DNA of 64,000 nt, taken from positions 46,665,847-46,729,846 of the forward strand of contig CP154954.1 in the NCBI GenBank assembly GCA_039621445.1, written 5' to 3'. Below the pieces are notes generated by a model that searched no databases, was not told the DNA's origin, and worked only from the letters and a program-made list of their open reading frames with translations. Of the stretch, positions 9,201-18,617 are shown in pieces. A program made the position numbers and the translations under genes. Source of the stretch: Euglena gracilis. Its lineage: Eukaryota > Euglenida > Euglenophyceae > Euglenales. Position 1 is the first letter of the stretch. Every line of letters starts with the position of its first letter.

Positions 9201-9345
9201 GCCGAAACTGGGCCATCATTTCCAAGGAGGAACTTCCCAGTGGACGCTCCCCGACCCCTGAGGGGGGTGTCACTGGGATCTCCAAGGGGGGTGCCTTTGG
9301 GGTTTCAACCCCTCCCTGCTCAGCTGAACCAGTGAGAGCCAACAC
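6124..9345 (-). CDS. gag-like polyprotein of the methyltransferase element
   Basis: An open frame of about 1,073 codons. A stop lies just upstream, and the first ATG codons are at residues 43-44 (about 9,219), so initiation there or by a frameshift from upstream is likely. The N-terminal half is Pro/Gln/Ser-rich. A short Gln run (CAG repeats near 8,041-8,064) leads into a long, probably coiled-coil central part (about residues 400-700) rich in Gln, Glu, Leu and Lys. The last 200 residues contain a region (WQDFEVDWNLYWDRL to FLERIPPFLSKF) that resembles a retrotransposon gag capsid domain. Gag would form the particle that packages the element RNA. The length is well above usual gypsy gag size. 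Confidence 0.75.
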   Translation of the reverse strand: MLALTGSAEQGGVETPKAPPLEIPVTPPSGVGERPLGSSSLEMMAQFRPQAGPEWEEISDTSRLEEPKNDPTPETGPGRGFSLHPSAAWGHGSTGVKHGKQRLILQPSVGNFGLEIPTQNVFFDDQPMAQSQMANLTIGVSGNRELGPETSLAELRTPTNMGQMLVFQGGDGQVVISNQPCFPEPFSGVFPLQNMGYGFMLPELQPLPDFSWLQNLGNLPSLPAFALPLPPAQPVSSTPAQEPVAFLQFSQPSQVDGLVKETASASAGQGGDNPSPVFFEKQAQVNVLGLNDNNNWDSSKRVGAEVEQAEENPKDQPSSTSTRRPRTPASSPGSDEVQQKRLHREVDHGQPAAAAGPQPPHIFIEGGEEEVQPPAYESSEATPRGGSQNQGFEDPWGQFLQSNRDLKRTVQHLTFRVLALEKANEEWVLQQQQQQQPPAVDNHLVEHVAARIEETARADCLHIFELFEKKCEAQVQISVQKIDAQAPELFVGQEKSFEEKLAQQFSSSRDQFLALRQNFLRILDSLPQEFFKQVQNQVAALPIKDLVLEKFQRFAENFKAAQPAQGGEAETLQELAVVAAKIIELRADLVSLRSTVQGQAQRLQQFADYVRQLGEQNSAMNTALHGFGGGIQKLHQNISDEVEKRHSEMQKLLTDCQQNFQSVYQQIFSQEIKFGGLVEEFRQGLAKVGGNTFELQKVLQDLQKNGPVHPTAEPREVLQKISDMWWLRQGSQQPLHPVELPQPGQQLAQQPVVQLAQQPGQPAGQPQPAHGLPRGLGLPSAGPQQPLGQPSSSLASTVPSADPSFSDLNVLQNKSAGSNISPPLVIEGGFVLEDMQDTAVVSSVSLCVPPHVSAAPAFSIRPIGTGGAAANPGHGLGFPFISDPVAFEILQGGAKPYFDETGSISWQDFEVDWNLYWDRLTSGKPYSDSQKLQVFEACLGPRFREEIRFYRLNGAKLDYPTILAQFQNRYASSKGLTARKIWQEVTMVNEGKITRADLQEFWIKFCSAWHHVKDATAGEARRLFLERIPPFLSKFCIKEEDNRARKQPIVRLTGIPNPTVDGKKECEPDHWGD

Positions 9346-9400
9346 CCACCCTGGGTGTCATTTCTCACAGTTTCTGGGCCAAAAAAGGGGGTTTTGGGGA

Positions 9401-9464
9401 GAAAAATGGCCTGTGGTTGCCTGAGTTGAGGAGTCCCTCCCCCCTGCCCCTTTTCACACAGATG
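9401..9464. repeat. Right terminal inverted repeat of the methyltransferase element
   Basis: The reverse complement starts CATCTGTGTGAAAAGGGGCA and contains AGGCAACCACAGGCC, matching window positions 1-68 in inverted orientation. It sits just upstream of the gag frame. Confidence 0.6.
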
Positions 9465-10139
9465 AGGTGGGGGGAAGACAAACCTCACCTTCTTCAAATG
9501 ACTGATTGTTTTGTTGATCTTCCATTTGCAATTGAAATTCCAAATTCAATACTTGATTGTAATTGAATTGCCACAAAAAGTACAATGGTGCAACCGGTAA
9601 AGAGGAAAACCCTGTGAAAAGAAAGTGATTTTGATGCCCTTGATGGGCAGGTAAATTTAGGATTGAGTGCGCTGATTCCTAAGCGCTCTCAAATCCCAAA
9701 TCCTTGCCCATTGCATCAAAATCAACCAACCCAGGTGAAAATCAAGGTTCCCCCCCTTGATTTTGATAAATTATGCTGAATTCCATCATTATTGAGCTTT
9801 GCAAATCCCTACAAAAACTCCAGGAACTCAGGCGCCAATCTCAGAAAAATCTGTTCCAAGCGCTTGCAAGCGCTCTCACCAAATCCAACATTTTCCCTTA
9901 AAACCAAAGGAAAAATGCATAAAAAGCTTAAAAATATGCTAAATAGACCCAAAATGACCAGTTGGGAATACCTAGCATCACTCAATCTCTCTCCTTGCAC
10001 AACCAAACCATGGGCGCCCTAGGACAGGGAATTTTAATGAAAATCTTTAGAAAGCCTTAAAATTAGAGTTAAACCGCCCTTAAAAAGGCCTTCTAAAAAG
10101 GAAAAACTCCGCCGCCCGGCGGTCGACCTCAAAAGGTCG
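9465..10139. other. Spacer between two gypsy elements, with a hairpin
   Basis: No coding signal. An imperfect inverted repeat pairs 9,627-9,651 (GATTTTGATGCCCTTG...) with 9,702-9,723 (...ATTGCATCAAAATC), enclosing paired AGTGCGCTGA/AAGCGCTCTC-type sequences. It may be leader or LTR sequence of either neighbouring element. Confidence 0.4.
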
Positions 10140-11283
10140 TCACACGTGCCAAGCAAGTTCAAGGCGGGAGACTTTGAAGGGACCCATATATTCAACACCC
10201 ATTCCACCGGCACCCATGGCGAGTGTGGCCTTAGATGTTTTCAAAATGCCATTGGCAAAGTATGAGGGGGAAAAGTACAATACCATGGCGGTGTGTGTTG
10301 ACCGGCACTCCGGTTGGATCGTGGCCATACCGTTTTTAGAAAACGCTCAAACATTCGGGGGCTTTTCGGATTCCTTCAATCATTTCTAGTGACCAAGGGA
10401 GTCATTTCGCGAACACATGGTGGCAAACCTTGTGCTCATTTTTGGGACTTCGACAAGCTTTTTCTCAAGGCTACCACCACCAAGCCAACGGGCCGGTGGA
10501 AAGGGGGTCAACAAGTAATGCAGATTTTGACGAAATTCTTTGTGGACGGAAAAATGATTTGGGTTGAGGCTCTACCCCAAACCTTGCACAGGATTCTTGA
10601 TGTGAAGGGGGAGTGTGGTTTTAGCCCATACCAAATTATGACCGGTATGAAACGTCCCTTTGGGGGGGGGGGCCTTACCAAGCACCAAAAGAGTGCCAGG
10701 GTGCCCAACTATTTTTTCATCGAATGAAGCTAATCCATGAAACGGTGGCAAAGGTTTCAAACCATACGCATGGTTTGAGGTCCAAGCTAAAAGGATTAAC
10801 CAAGGTCGAAGGGAAATGGAACCATTAAAAATTGGAACCCATGTGTGGTACAAACGACCTGAGGGTTCGGGTGAAAAATCAAGTTAGAGGTGGATTGGTC
10901 CCGGTATTGTCAAAGCTCGGGAGGGGGAGAGGAGCTATGTTGCGGAAACCAAACTGGGTGTGCAAATTAAGACACACTGAAGTTTTCTAAAGGAGTTCAG
11001 GGAACCACCAGTTTTTGGAAAATGGGTTCCTTTTTATTTTTTCAAACGGACTGAAAAAGAGGATGAGGCAATGCCCGATGAGTGGGAGGTTGAGAAAATT
11101 TTGGCCCACCGTAGGAAGGAGGATTCGTGGGAATTTCTTACCAAGTGGGCTGGTTATGAGGAGGGGGAAGAAACCTGGGATCCTATTGGAATTTCATTAC
11201 GTTCCAGGAATGAGTTTGTTCGGTATTTTGCCCACAAAAATCTGAAGGTGAATTTAATTGGGCAGCTTCAAAAAAGTCTGTGA
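10140..11283 (+). pseudogene. Decayed gypsy integrase-chromodomain fragment
   Basis: Plus-strand fragments read STPIPPAPMASVALDVFKMP and CVDRHSGWIVAIPFLE (integrase core, first Asp), then after frame changes WVEALPQTLHRILD and GFSPYQIMTGMKRPFGG, and finally a chromodomain (WEVEKILAHRRKEDSWEFLT, then KWAGYEEGEETWDP) at about 11,080-11,190. The fragments resemble the matching parts of the element at 1-9,464 closely enough to be the same lineage, but in opposite orientation. The region around the second Asp and the Glu is disrupted. Gag, RT and RNase H are missing, so this is a 3' remnant. Confidence 0.8.
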
Positions 11284-11706
11284 GCCAATTTCAATTGAGG
11301 CCCAATTTTGTTTTTCCTTCGGATTTTACAGGGTAAGCTCAATTTTTAGAAGCTCTGGGAGGTGGAACGGGGCCGAGTGCTGTGCGGCACCGGGGGGCCT
11401 TGATTTCTCGCTCCTCCGCTCATTCCTATCCTCCATTTTGTATGTGCACGTTTTTTTTTTGTATGCGGGAAAATACACACACACACACTTGATTTTTTTG
11501 TGTGCGTACACATGCGTGCATCATTATTTTGCTTGTTTTGCCCGCGACACTTTATCTTGCTTATTCTTGTTGTTTAGAATTGGCCTCTTTGTCACAGGAG
11601 TGAAGCGGGAAGCTCCAGCACTCCGGGAGCCCCGACTTCGTGATTATTGTAAATAGCCGCTGTGCATGTGTAAATACCAAAGTGCGGGCATTCCTTCAAA
11701 GTTAGG
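11284..11706. other. No gene recognised
   Basis: Downstream of the chromodomain remnant. It holds a T-rich stretch, a short (AC)n run near 11,475-11,489 and two sequences resembling splice sites. It could contain the 3' LTR of the remnant, but no second copy is visible. Confidence 0.3.
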
Positions 11707-12285
11707 ATGGAGGAAGGAAGGGGTAACGGAGGTTGGAAGGTTCCCTTTGTCAATTACCAACGTGACCACAATCAACGCCTTCACCGCCGGCTTCACCTCC
11801 AACGCCGACACCAACAGAACCGCCCCCATCAACCACGCCTTAACACTCCAACTTCTACGCTCGACGACTTCAATAGTACACAAAACATCATGCCGGGTTG
11901 GGGGGTGAGGAATGGAGAAGAAGGATGGCGCGCCGAGTACAGGCGCGTGTTGGAAATGAGGGGTTCCGGGGAACTCAACGAATTTGTGGAAATTGTTCTC
12001 GTGAGACGAACCATTTTGTTGCCAACAATTTTTGAGCAGGGTCGAAAGTACACAAAAGCCTGCACGACATGCGGATTTGAGGATGATTGCACGCCATGGG
12101 GGGATGCGCTGACAAGAAAAGAGGTTGGGACACAAACAAATGTGTTGGAGATGGGGCTTTTGGACAACACACATCCCCCTCGAAGGTATGGACCCCCCAT
12201 TTTTGGGAGCCGCGGTCGAGTGGGAGCCGGAGGCCACTCATCCCCCTCCCCCCCCCACGACGTGCGGCTTCGCAAGCCCCCCTGA
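11707..12285 (+). CDS. Hypothetical open frame before the Pro/Gln-rich exon
   Basis: A 192-codon open frame with Arg/Glu-rich middle sequence (WRAEYRRVLEMRGSGELN, FVEIVLVRRTILLPTIFEQG, CTTCGFEDDCTPWGD). I recognise no family. It ends after a long C-run near 12,241-12,256; in another frame the sequence stays open to 12,388, so a homopolymer frameshift is possible. It sits just upstream of the strong polypyrimidine-AG acceptor at 12,478 on the same strand, so it may be the preceding exon of the Pro/Gln-rich gene, but the donor is unclear. Confidence 0.3.
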   Translation: MEEGRGNGGWKVPFVNYQRDHNQRLHRRLHLQRRHQQNRPHQPRLNTPTSTLDDFNSTQNIMPGWGVRNGEEGWRAEYRRVLEMRGSGELNEFVEIVLVRRTILLPTIFEQGRKYTKACTTCGFEDDCTPWGDALTRKEVGTQTNVLEMGLLDNTHPPRRYGPPIFGSRGRVGAGGHSSPSPPHDVRLRKPP

Positions 12286-12415
12286 ACTCCAACGACGGTT
12301 GAATGGACAAGCCCCCGGACCACGACCACGACCACAACAGGAAGCCCCCATGAATGGAGGGTTTAACACCACGTGGTCCGAAGAATGAATATTTTTTAAA
12401 TCGACCTATATGCCT

Positions 12416-12478
12416 TTTCTCTCCCTCTCCTTTTATTTTCTCCCAACCCCAATGCATTTCTCTCTTCTTTTTCTACAG
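12416..12478 (+). promoter_or_regulatory. Probable 3' splice site (polypyrimidine tract plus CAG)
   Basis: A long C/T-rich tract ends TTCTTTTTCTACAG at 12,478 and is followed directly by the open Pro/Gln-rich frame. This is the cleanest acceptor-like signal on the plus strand. Confidence 0.5.
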
Positions 12479-12706
12479 CCCACAAAAGCTACTTTTCCGC
12501 CAGAACGCAAGACCCAGGTGGGCGCGGCCCAGGCCCGACCCCCATACAGTATGATTTGCCTCCCTACCCCCCACACGCCCATGCGGCGGCCACACCAGCC
12601 CAAGGGACGTCCGCGTATGTGGTATATCAACCCCGTCCTGCCGCTTGCGCGGCCCAGGCACAAATGCCACCTCCCGCTCAAACGGTTCAGGCACAAATGC
12701 CATATC
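12479..12706 (+). pseudogene. Pro/Gln-rich protein, 5' exon part, interrupted by a retrotransposon
   Basis: The frame starting CC-CAC-AAA-AGC after the acceptor reads Pro/Gln/Ala-rich protein (IQYDLPPYPPHAHAA, QAQMPPPAQTVQAQMPY). It is cut at 12,706 by the LTR retrotransposon. Joining 12,706 to 19,253, which leaves one copy of the ATATC duplication, keeps the same frame and continues the same repeat style (AQMPYPPQLHMPSP across the join). I do not recognise the family. It could be a host low-complexity protein or a gag-like product of an older element. Confidence 0.55.
12702..12706. repeat. Target site duplication ATATC, left copy
   Basis: ATATC directly abuts the left LTR start TGGACG. The same five bases follow the right LTR at 19,248-19,252. 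Confidence 0.8.
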
Positions 12707-12914
12707 TGGACGTCTCAGAATATTCTTTTGTGTTCCTTGAAATCCTCGGATTCCCAATTTTCTTGATATCCCAATTGTCTCAAAGACGTAAACACAAGTC
12801 AATGTGACATGAAACCAGAGCCAGCAGTCTGCGGGGGGGGGAGGGAAGTTCGAATTAGGAATACAAAAGTCAGTTCCGCAGTTGGTAAGGTAAGCGGTCA
12901 GCAAATAGTTCGCA
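12707..12914 (-). repeat. 3' LTR of the second retrotransposon
   Basis: 208 bp, starting TGGACGTCTCAGAATATTC and ending AGTTCGCA on the plus strand. It pairs with 19,049-19,247 in direct orientation. A G-rich sequence just inside (12,915-12,930, reverse complement ATGGGGGGCGTG) may be the polypurine tract. Confidence 0.85.
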
Positions 12915-13205
12915 CACGCCCCCCATGCCAGAGGACGCGGCGCCACAATCACAGGACGAAACAACATCACACCACAAAACAAGGTGGCTTTACGGTTTTT
13001 CAAGCATTGATGAATGTGTTCCACACGAATTGTCCACAAAAGGTTCAGAACGACAAACGTCAACACAAAGAAAGGTAAAAGAGGTTACTTCCGACGTTCA
13101 CCGTGGTCCTTTCACTTCGTGGTTGGCTTTACTTTCAAAGGTAACACAAACCTGGGCGAAACTCCTTGCATCAATGGCATGTTTGTGACTGAAAGCCTTC
13201 AAAGG
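12915..13205. other. 3' untranslated part of the second retrotransposon
   Basis: Between polyprotein tail and 3' LTR. No coding signal on the element strand. Confidence 0.4.
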
Positions 13206-13574
13206 TTATATAACAATCCACCATGGCGAGGCGGGTTGGTGTCTCCTGACCCGAAAAAACATCCAAAAAGGCCCTGGGGGGATTGACTTTCTTCCCGCGT
13301 GACTGAAAGCACGATCAAAACGTTTGGGGAGAGGCCAGGCTGTCTCTTGAGGTGCCAATCCCCATTCACATTCTGAAACGTTACAAAGCATTCTGAGCGC
13401 CTGACGCATGCTCCCACCAAACCAAAAATTTCCATCCCCCTTGGTACTTGTGCTCAAAATCTTGTAAACATTGGAAAAACCCAATTGTGCTTGTTCTTCT
13501 TCTGAAATCTGAAGGGGGGTCCCATCCCTGGTATGGCATGGGGGTGACACCTGCACTGGGTCTCCCACAACCAC
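13206..13574 (-). pseudogene. Polyprotein tail, unassigned
   Basis: A 122-codon open piece after the integrase GPF module (GDPVQVSPPCHTRDGTPL, MRQALRMLCNVSECEWGL). No family recognised. Position suggests the integrase tail or a short extra product. Confidence 0.35.
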
Positions 13575-13582
13575 ATCACCGG

Positions 13583-13909
13583 TTAAAGTTCTGGGTCTTC
13601 TGCCAAAAGACTTTCTTCATTCAAAGCAACCTCCCACTTTTTGCACAAACCAAAAGAAACATAAATGACCCCTCCCAAAGATGGACTGTCTGCAATTTGC
13701 ACTGAATTGAACCTCGATTTGAGAACCAGAAAAGGTCCTTGCCAGGGGGGGAAAGCTTGGGCCATGATTTTTTTGGCCATGTGAACCAAAACATAGACAT
13801 CTTCTTGAATTTTTGCTGGTACCCTCCCTTTGTTGGAACTCTCAAAATTTTTTCCCCTCAATTCTTTCAATATCTGGGAAGCTCTTTCTTGAATTTCAAT
13901 GTGGGGCAA
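13583..13909 (-). pseudogene. Integrase C-terminal GPF module
   Basis: GRVPAKIQEDVYVLVHMAKK then PPWQGPFLVLKSRFNSVQI is the GPY/F module of gypsy integrases. Downstream (13,574-13,206) an open piece without assignment leads to the 3' LTR. No chromodomain follows. Confidence 0.65.
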
Positions 13910-13987
13910 AGCCAGGAATGGGTGTCTGGGTTTGTCACCGGTTCTGGGGGTAATTCAAACCTCCAAGGTGGTCTTCCCAAAAACATT

Positions 13988-14470
13988 TCATGGGGTGACA
14001 ACATTGTTGTGGGGGAAACCTGTGAATTCATCAAAAAATGTGCAATACGGAATCAATTGAACCCAATTTTTGTCCTTGGAAGACAGACTGAAAGCTCTCA
14101 TATTCTGCAAAAACATTTTGCGGACATTTCCAACCAAACCGTTTGATCTGCGGTTCCGGGGTAGCGAAAACGATAATTTCACGTCTAGAGCTTTTAACGC
14201 TGTCTGGTAAAAACCACTGGGCTGTCTGAATTGCACGTCGTTGTCAGACCTCACAACGGATGGTTTTCCAAAAACAGCAATCCACCGGTCCAAAATAAGC
14301 CTCAAATCACCTTCTCCGGTTACCGTTTTCTGTGTGGGGATGAATTGGCAAAAATGGGACAAATTATAGACCAAAGTAAGCACATAGTCAATACCATTGT
14401 AGGGGTCCATTTGCATAAAATCCAAACACAAAACTTCACTGCTCACTGTTGAAATCGGTAAAGAACCCAC
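13988..14470 (-). pseudogene. Integrase catalytic core of the second retrotransposon, Glu lost
   Basis: VLCLDFMQMDP (first Asp) and VVRSDNDVQF (second Asp) are present. The third position, normally NGxVER, reads RRSNGLVGNVRKMFL, so the catalytic Glu is replaced by Gly. The core would therefore be inactive even without frameshifts. Confidence 0.75.
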
Positions 14471-14473
14471 CTT

Positions 14474-14872
14474 TCATCGGTCACTGGGGCGGTTTTGTTC
14501 TGAAAGGGTGCAAATTTCACAGGTCATCACAATGGCTTTGTAAATTTCCAACATGTCTTTCTTGGATACCTTCGACTGAAAATGGGTCAAAAAGAACAAC
14601 AAAGTCCTTTCAGCACCCACATGGTTGCTTGCCTTGTGACATTCATCCAAACAAACCTTCAGCAAATGAGAGGGAACAACCAACTTTCCTTCGTAATACA
14701 TTGCCTTGGCAGATCTGAACCAGAGCTCATTGTCAGTGAAACAGGGTTTTGAAACCTCCACATTTTCCCAAAATTCTTTCAGTTCTGAATTCAAGTAATC
14801 CTTTTCTGACACTTGCACTCTGTGGGACACACTGAAAATCTTTTGCAAAAACAGGTCAAGCTGCACATCCAT
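14474..14872 (-). pseudogene. Integrase zinc-binding domain of the second retrotransposon
   Basis: LVVPSHLLKVCLDECHKASNH followed by TCEICTLSEQN shows the HHCC pattern (His in CHK and NHV, Cys in CEIC) typical of integrase N-termini. It ends at a stop just before the core segment. Confidence 0.75.
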
Positions 14873-14911
14873 TTTCTGAAAAGCGTTCCCTGCTTCTTCC
14901 TCAAAACGAAT

Positions 14912-15480
14912 TTAAAATTTGTTCTCAAAATCAGCACGAGCCAAAACATCACACAATTCATTTTTGCAACCTGCCACAAGAACGATATTCAGTTTGAACT
15001 GGTGCAAAAACACATACATCCTTCTCAGCCTTTTGTTGAGGGGGGGTTCACCCTTCAGAAAAGAGGTGGCTGCCTCATTGTCTGTCATCCACACAATTTG
15101 CAAATTTTGCAAAATACTTGTTTGTGAAGCAGTGGTCAGCACACCACTCAAAATTTGCTTTACCCAGGTTGTGTATTTTTTTATTGCCTCACTCCATTTC
15201 CAGTTGTAGTGGCCCAAGGGCACCAACCTCATTTCACTGGAGTAGTTGTTTTTCAGGGTCCCATCCACTTTTACACAACTTGTTCGAAAATTTTCAGCAA
15301 TTTGTGTTTGTTGGAGGGTTTGCCACTGAAACAAAGTAGAACCTCTCCCAAATCCGAACTTTCAGTCATCAAAACAATCTCTCCTGAACTCCTGGGGGTA
15401 CCTAATACATCAAGGGATGATAATTTCCTTTTCAAAGCGTTCAAATGACTCTCCTCCTTTTCAGTCCACCTCCATTTCAC
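14912..15480 (-). pseudogene. RNase H of the second retrotransposon
   Basis: Upper frame (15,480-15,271) reads WRWTEKEESHLNALKRKLSS, the usual RT-RNase H connection. Lower frame (15,334-14,912) reads SEMRLVPLGHYNWKWSEAI, then IVWMTDNEAATSFLKG (Asp) and LVAGCKNELCDVLARAD, the last matching the G-N-x-xAD end of RNase H. It would remove RNA from the hybrid. Broken by a frameshift near 15,300. Confidence 0.7.
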
Positions 15481-15746
15481 CTTCTTTTCAGAAGATCTGT
15501 CAGTGGGGCTGAGTCAAACGTAAAACCTTTCACGTGTTTGCGATAAAAATTCATGGCCCCCAAAATTCGCCTCAAATCCCTTTGGTTCTTAACTCGAAAA
15601 CTCAGAAGTGGTTCAACGTTTCTTTTGTTTTCCTGCCACATTCCCCATCACAACAAGGAACCCAAGTAGTCAATAGTCTGATTCGGAAAAGAACATTTGC
15701 TCAATTTGATTCTCACGTGGTTCTTTCTGTAAACTTCAAACCACTT

Positions 15747-16240
15747 TCACAAAAGATACAAATGGTCCTCCTCAGAATTCGCACCACCCCCTGTGTCATC
15801 GAAAAAAGAAACCAGGTGTCCATCTTTCAAAATTTCTCTCACCCTCAAATCCGTTTTGCATTTGGAGGATAGGATTTCGTCAGCTCCTGAAAAATTTCTG
15901 GGGCATTCATCAACCCAAACATCATCCTCTTTGGACGAAAACACCTCCCTGAAGGAATGCAAAATGCAGACAAATTTGCTGCTCTTTTTGTGATTGGGAT
16001 TTGCCAATACCCACTCCTGATGTCCAGGGTACTTTTGAACCGACACTTGGCCAAACTTTCAATCAGGATCTCCAGGTTTGGCAAAAAACCTGCATGCGCT
16101 TTGCTTCTGGAATTCAATTTTCCATAATGAATGACCATCGTTCTGGTACTTGACCCTTTTTTGTCCACCAAAAATGTGGGGCTGCACACCTGGTGGATTT
16201 CACCGACTGGGAATTGCTCAATCAACCCTGACTTTAGCAA
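15747..16240 (-). pseudogene. Reverse transcriptase of the second retrotransposon
   Basis: MLKSGLIEQFPVGEIHQVCS, then FKSTLDIRSGYWQIPI with the first catalytic Asp, then FGLMNAPEIFQELT. After a frame change, GHLVSFFDDTGGG gives the FFDD form of the catalytic pair. Order and motifs are gypsy-like. Further pieces of the thumb are in 15,480-15,271. Frameshifts break the gene. Confidence 0.8.
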
Positions 16241-16473
16241 TTATTCACCCTGAAGGTCAATTTCTTTTTCATCCTCCTGGGGCATGGGCCAACACGTTTG
16301 CCTTAGGGTTTCCCTTCCCATTCATGCTTCAGCTCAATTTCCAGCAAAACAGGCAGGGGGGAAGACTCAGAAATTGTGGGCAGTGGTCCAAAAACATCAG
16401 AAAATTTCACCAAAAGCTCATACAACCTGGGGTGGTTTCTTAATTTCTCAACTTCTTTCTCAAAATCTCCAAC

Positions 16474-17348
16474 TCAGATTCTCAGTAAACAATTTGCTGC
16501 TTTTTTCATCAGCCTTTTCTGGGCCTCCAAAGTCCAAACCTTTTCATGTAAAACTTGGGAAATGCTTTTGAGTTCATCCATCTTGACTGTTGCCTTGGGA
16601 GTCATCACAGATTTTGCAAATTGAACATCTTCCACAGGCTTGGACAGCTGGAAAAACATCATCTCCACATCTCTTCTCGCCTCCTGAAAAAGACGCAGCT
16701 CACTTTCAATGTCCTTTGTCAATTCAGCCAAAAAATTGATGTTTTCATGCTCACTCATTGGTTCAAACACAACCACATTGTCCTACCATTCCTTCGTCTT
16801 TTCTTCTGATTCTTTGGAGGGGACTTTCTCCAAAGGAAAACTTGGACTTTCAAAAGCTTGCCGGGCTGCAGGTGGATTGGCAGACTGTTGTGCATGCTGC
16901 TGGGGGGGAACATCAGGAAGATCTGGGAAATCAACTTGAATTTCATCATCCACTCTGGGGTACTTTCTGATCTCACCTCTCAGTTCATGCAAACTCCAAT
17001 TTCTTGAATTTTTCCTGAGCCATCTGACAATTCGGGGTCCAAAAGCTCAAAATCCACTTTGAATTGCACTGTGTCCACCACACTCACAAAAGTGTTCCAC
17101 AGCGGGGAGGGCAGCACCTTTTTGCACCTGTCACCCACAAACAAGGGATCCCCACTTGAAATTTTCACCCTGGCCACCGGTACCCTTTCCAGCAGGGGGG
17201 ACCAGTACTGGTCCACCCAGTCTGGGCACACCAGGACCATTTTTGTTTCTTCAAGGCACAACTTGGTCACCACTTTGCTTAGTTGGCTGAAGGGAGGTTT
17301 GCCCACAGAAACTTGGAAGCACCAATGTAACACAAAATTTTTTCCCAT
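16474..17348 (-). pseudogene. Spacer polyprotein between protease and RT
   Basis: Three short open pieces in different frames (17,348-16,980; 16,992-16,783; 16,776-16,474). The first has a VPVARVKISSGDPLFVGDRC stretch. The last is acidic and helix-prone (FLAELTKDIESELRLFQEA, MMFFQLSKPVEDVQF). No domain recognised. By position they link protease and RT. Confidence 0.4.
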
Positions 17349-17431
17349 GAATACCTGTAGGCCGAATTCCCTTTCGTCATGTACAAAGACTGTGTGTGGT
17401 TCAGGTGGTTTGCAAAAAGATCAATGCAAAC

Positions 17432-17719
17432 CTAACCCTCAGAAATCTTCAATTCTTCCAAAGCTTTTGACTTCACTGGCTTGACCAAAGTGTAGCTTTC
17501 TGCCTTGAAATGTCTGAAAATTCTTTTGATGGTGTGGTCTCCATCATCGCTCTGAAGTAAAAACTCCTCACCTTCGATGATGATTCTTGGGGGTCTGGTC
17601 AACAACCCTCCAAAAAACTCAATCTCTGTGAAGTCGGTCCCCAAGACTGCCTCAAAGGCACAAGTATCCACCACAACAGCTTTCAGTTTTAAAATCTTGG
17701 GCCCAAACTGCAAACACAT
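17432..17719 (-). pseudogene. Protease-like segment of the second retrotransposon
   Basis: KAVVVDTCAFEAVLGTDF matches the C-terminal half of a retroviral-type aspartic protease (the hydrophobic-ILGTDF element). The active-site DTG/DSG of the N-terminal half was not clearly found. Position between the gag knuckle and RT fits protease. The rest (FLLQSDDGDHTIKRIFRHF) has no assignment. Confidence 0.45.
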
Positions 17720-18617
17720 CTCACACGTTCCCTCGGAAAAAATGTACTCCCCGTTGCCGATCTGCAGGGGTACCGCAGCACTCCGGGTCCCTTGCCTGCC
17801 CCCTTCTGGGCTGCCGCCTTCTTTTTCTCAAACTTTTCTTTTGACCAACATCTGTCTTCATAATGCCCTTTTTTTGTGACAAAATCGACAGAAAATTGTG
17901 GCTCCAAATCGTAGGGCTGGGGTGTCATCAACTTTTCTTTCACCCTTGCCTTTGCCTTTTCCTTTGCCTTTTCCTTTTCCACCAGATTTTCCACAAAATC
18001 TGTCTGCCCTGATGTCTGCATACATTCTGGGGTGTAATTTTCTCAGCAAAACCAGAAACATTTCCTGTTCACTCATGCCCTGAGGGCTCAACCTGGCCAT
18101 CAAATTGCCCAACTCGATGAAAAGTTTTTTGATGTCTTGTGGTTCAGGGTTTCTGTGAAAGTGCTGGCAGTTTCTCAATGGCGGATCTCAAAGTCATGTC
18201 ATTTTCCAGTGTTGGGAACAATTTTGCAATTTCCAACAGCACTTTTTCAAAACCATCATTCTCTTCCATCACTTTTTCAACCAGTTTTTTCACCTTGGGG
18301 GTGCAACACTCCAACAGCCAATCCTTTTTCTGGACATTTCCAAATGCAACAGCACCAGTTAACCTCAACCATTTGCCAAAATATTTCAAAAACTCTGGCC
18401 AATTTGCACCATCAAACTCTGGCAATTTCACAGGGGGTAATCTTGAACTTTGGGTTGAACTTTGACTGGGGTTGCTGGAGTTTGGTTCCACAATTTGCTT
18501 CAGAAATCTTTCAACCTGGGTGATGGGGTTCACAGGGGTAAACACAGACTGACTGCTGCTGGATGATTTGATTTCCAATTCTTGCAACCTCCTTTCCAAA
18601 TCGTCAATGAAATACAT
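17689..18617 (-). pseudogene. gag of the second retrotransposon
   Basis: N-terminal frame (18,617-18,144): MYFIDDLERRLQELE, then PPVKLPEFDGANWPEFLKYF, a typical gag capsid opening. The middle frame (18,178-17,858) carries LFIELGNLMARLSPQGMSEQ and a Gly/Lys run. The zinc knuckle at 17,848-17,890 (CRFCHKK, then GHYEDRC) is CX2CX4HX4C but is split by one extra A in an A-run near 17,870-17,876. Gag would coat the element RNA. Two or more frameshifts make it non-functional as read. Confidence 0.75.

Larger units (their letters stand above)
1..9464 (-). mobile_element. Ty3/gypsy chromodomain retrotransposon carrying a cytosine methyltransferase
   Basis: Read on the minus strand, the block gives gag (about 9,345 to 5,724), a CCHC knuckle (5,580-5,539), a C5-methyltransferase (about 5,084-4,482), an aspartic protease (DTGA at about 4,283), reverse transcriptase, RNase H, integrase and a terminal chromodomain (ending at 85). 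The order gag-PR-RT-RH-IN-chromodomain is that of Ty3/gypsy chromoviruses; the methyltransferase between gag and protease is extra. Coding is split by frameshifts near 5,500-5,900, 3,880, 2,425 and 1,010, with few in-frame stops, so the copy is young or affected by sequence errors. The outer ends show inverted similarity rather than direct LTRs. If long LTRs exist, the 3' one lies outside the window. Confidence 0.9.
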
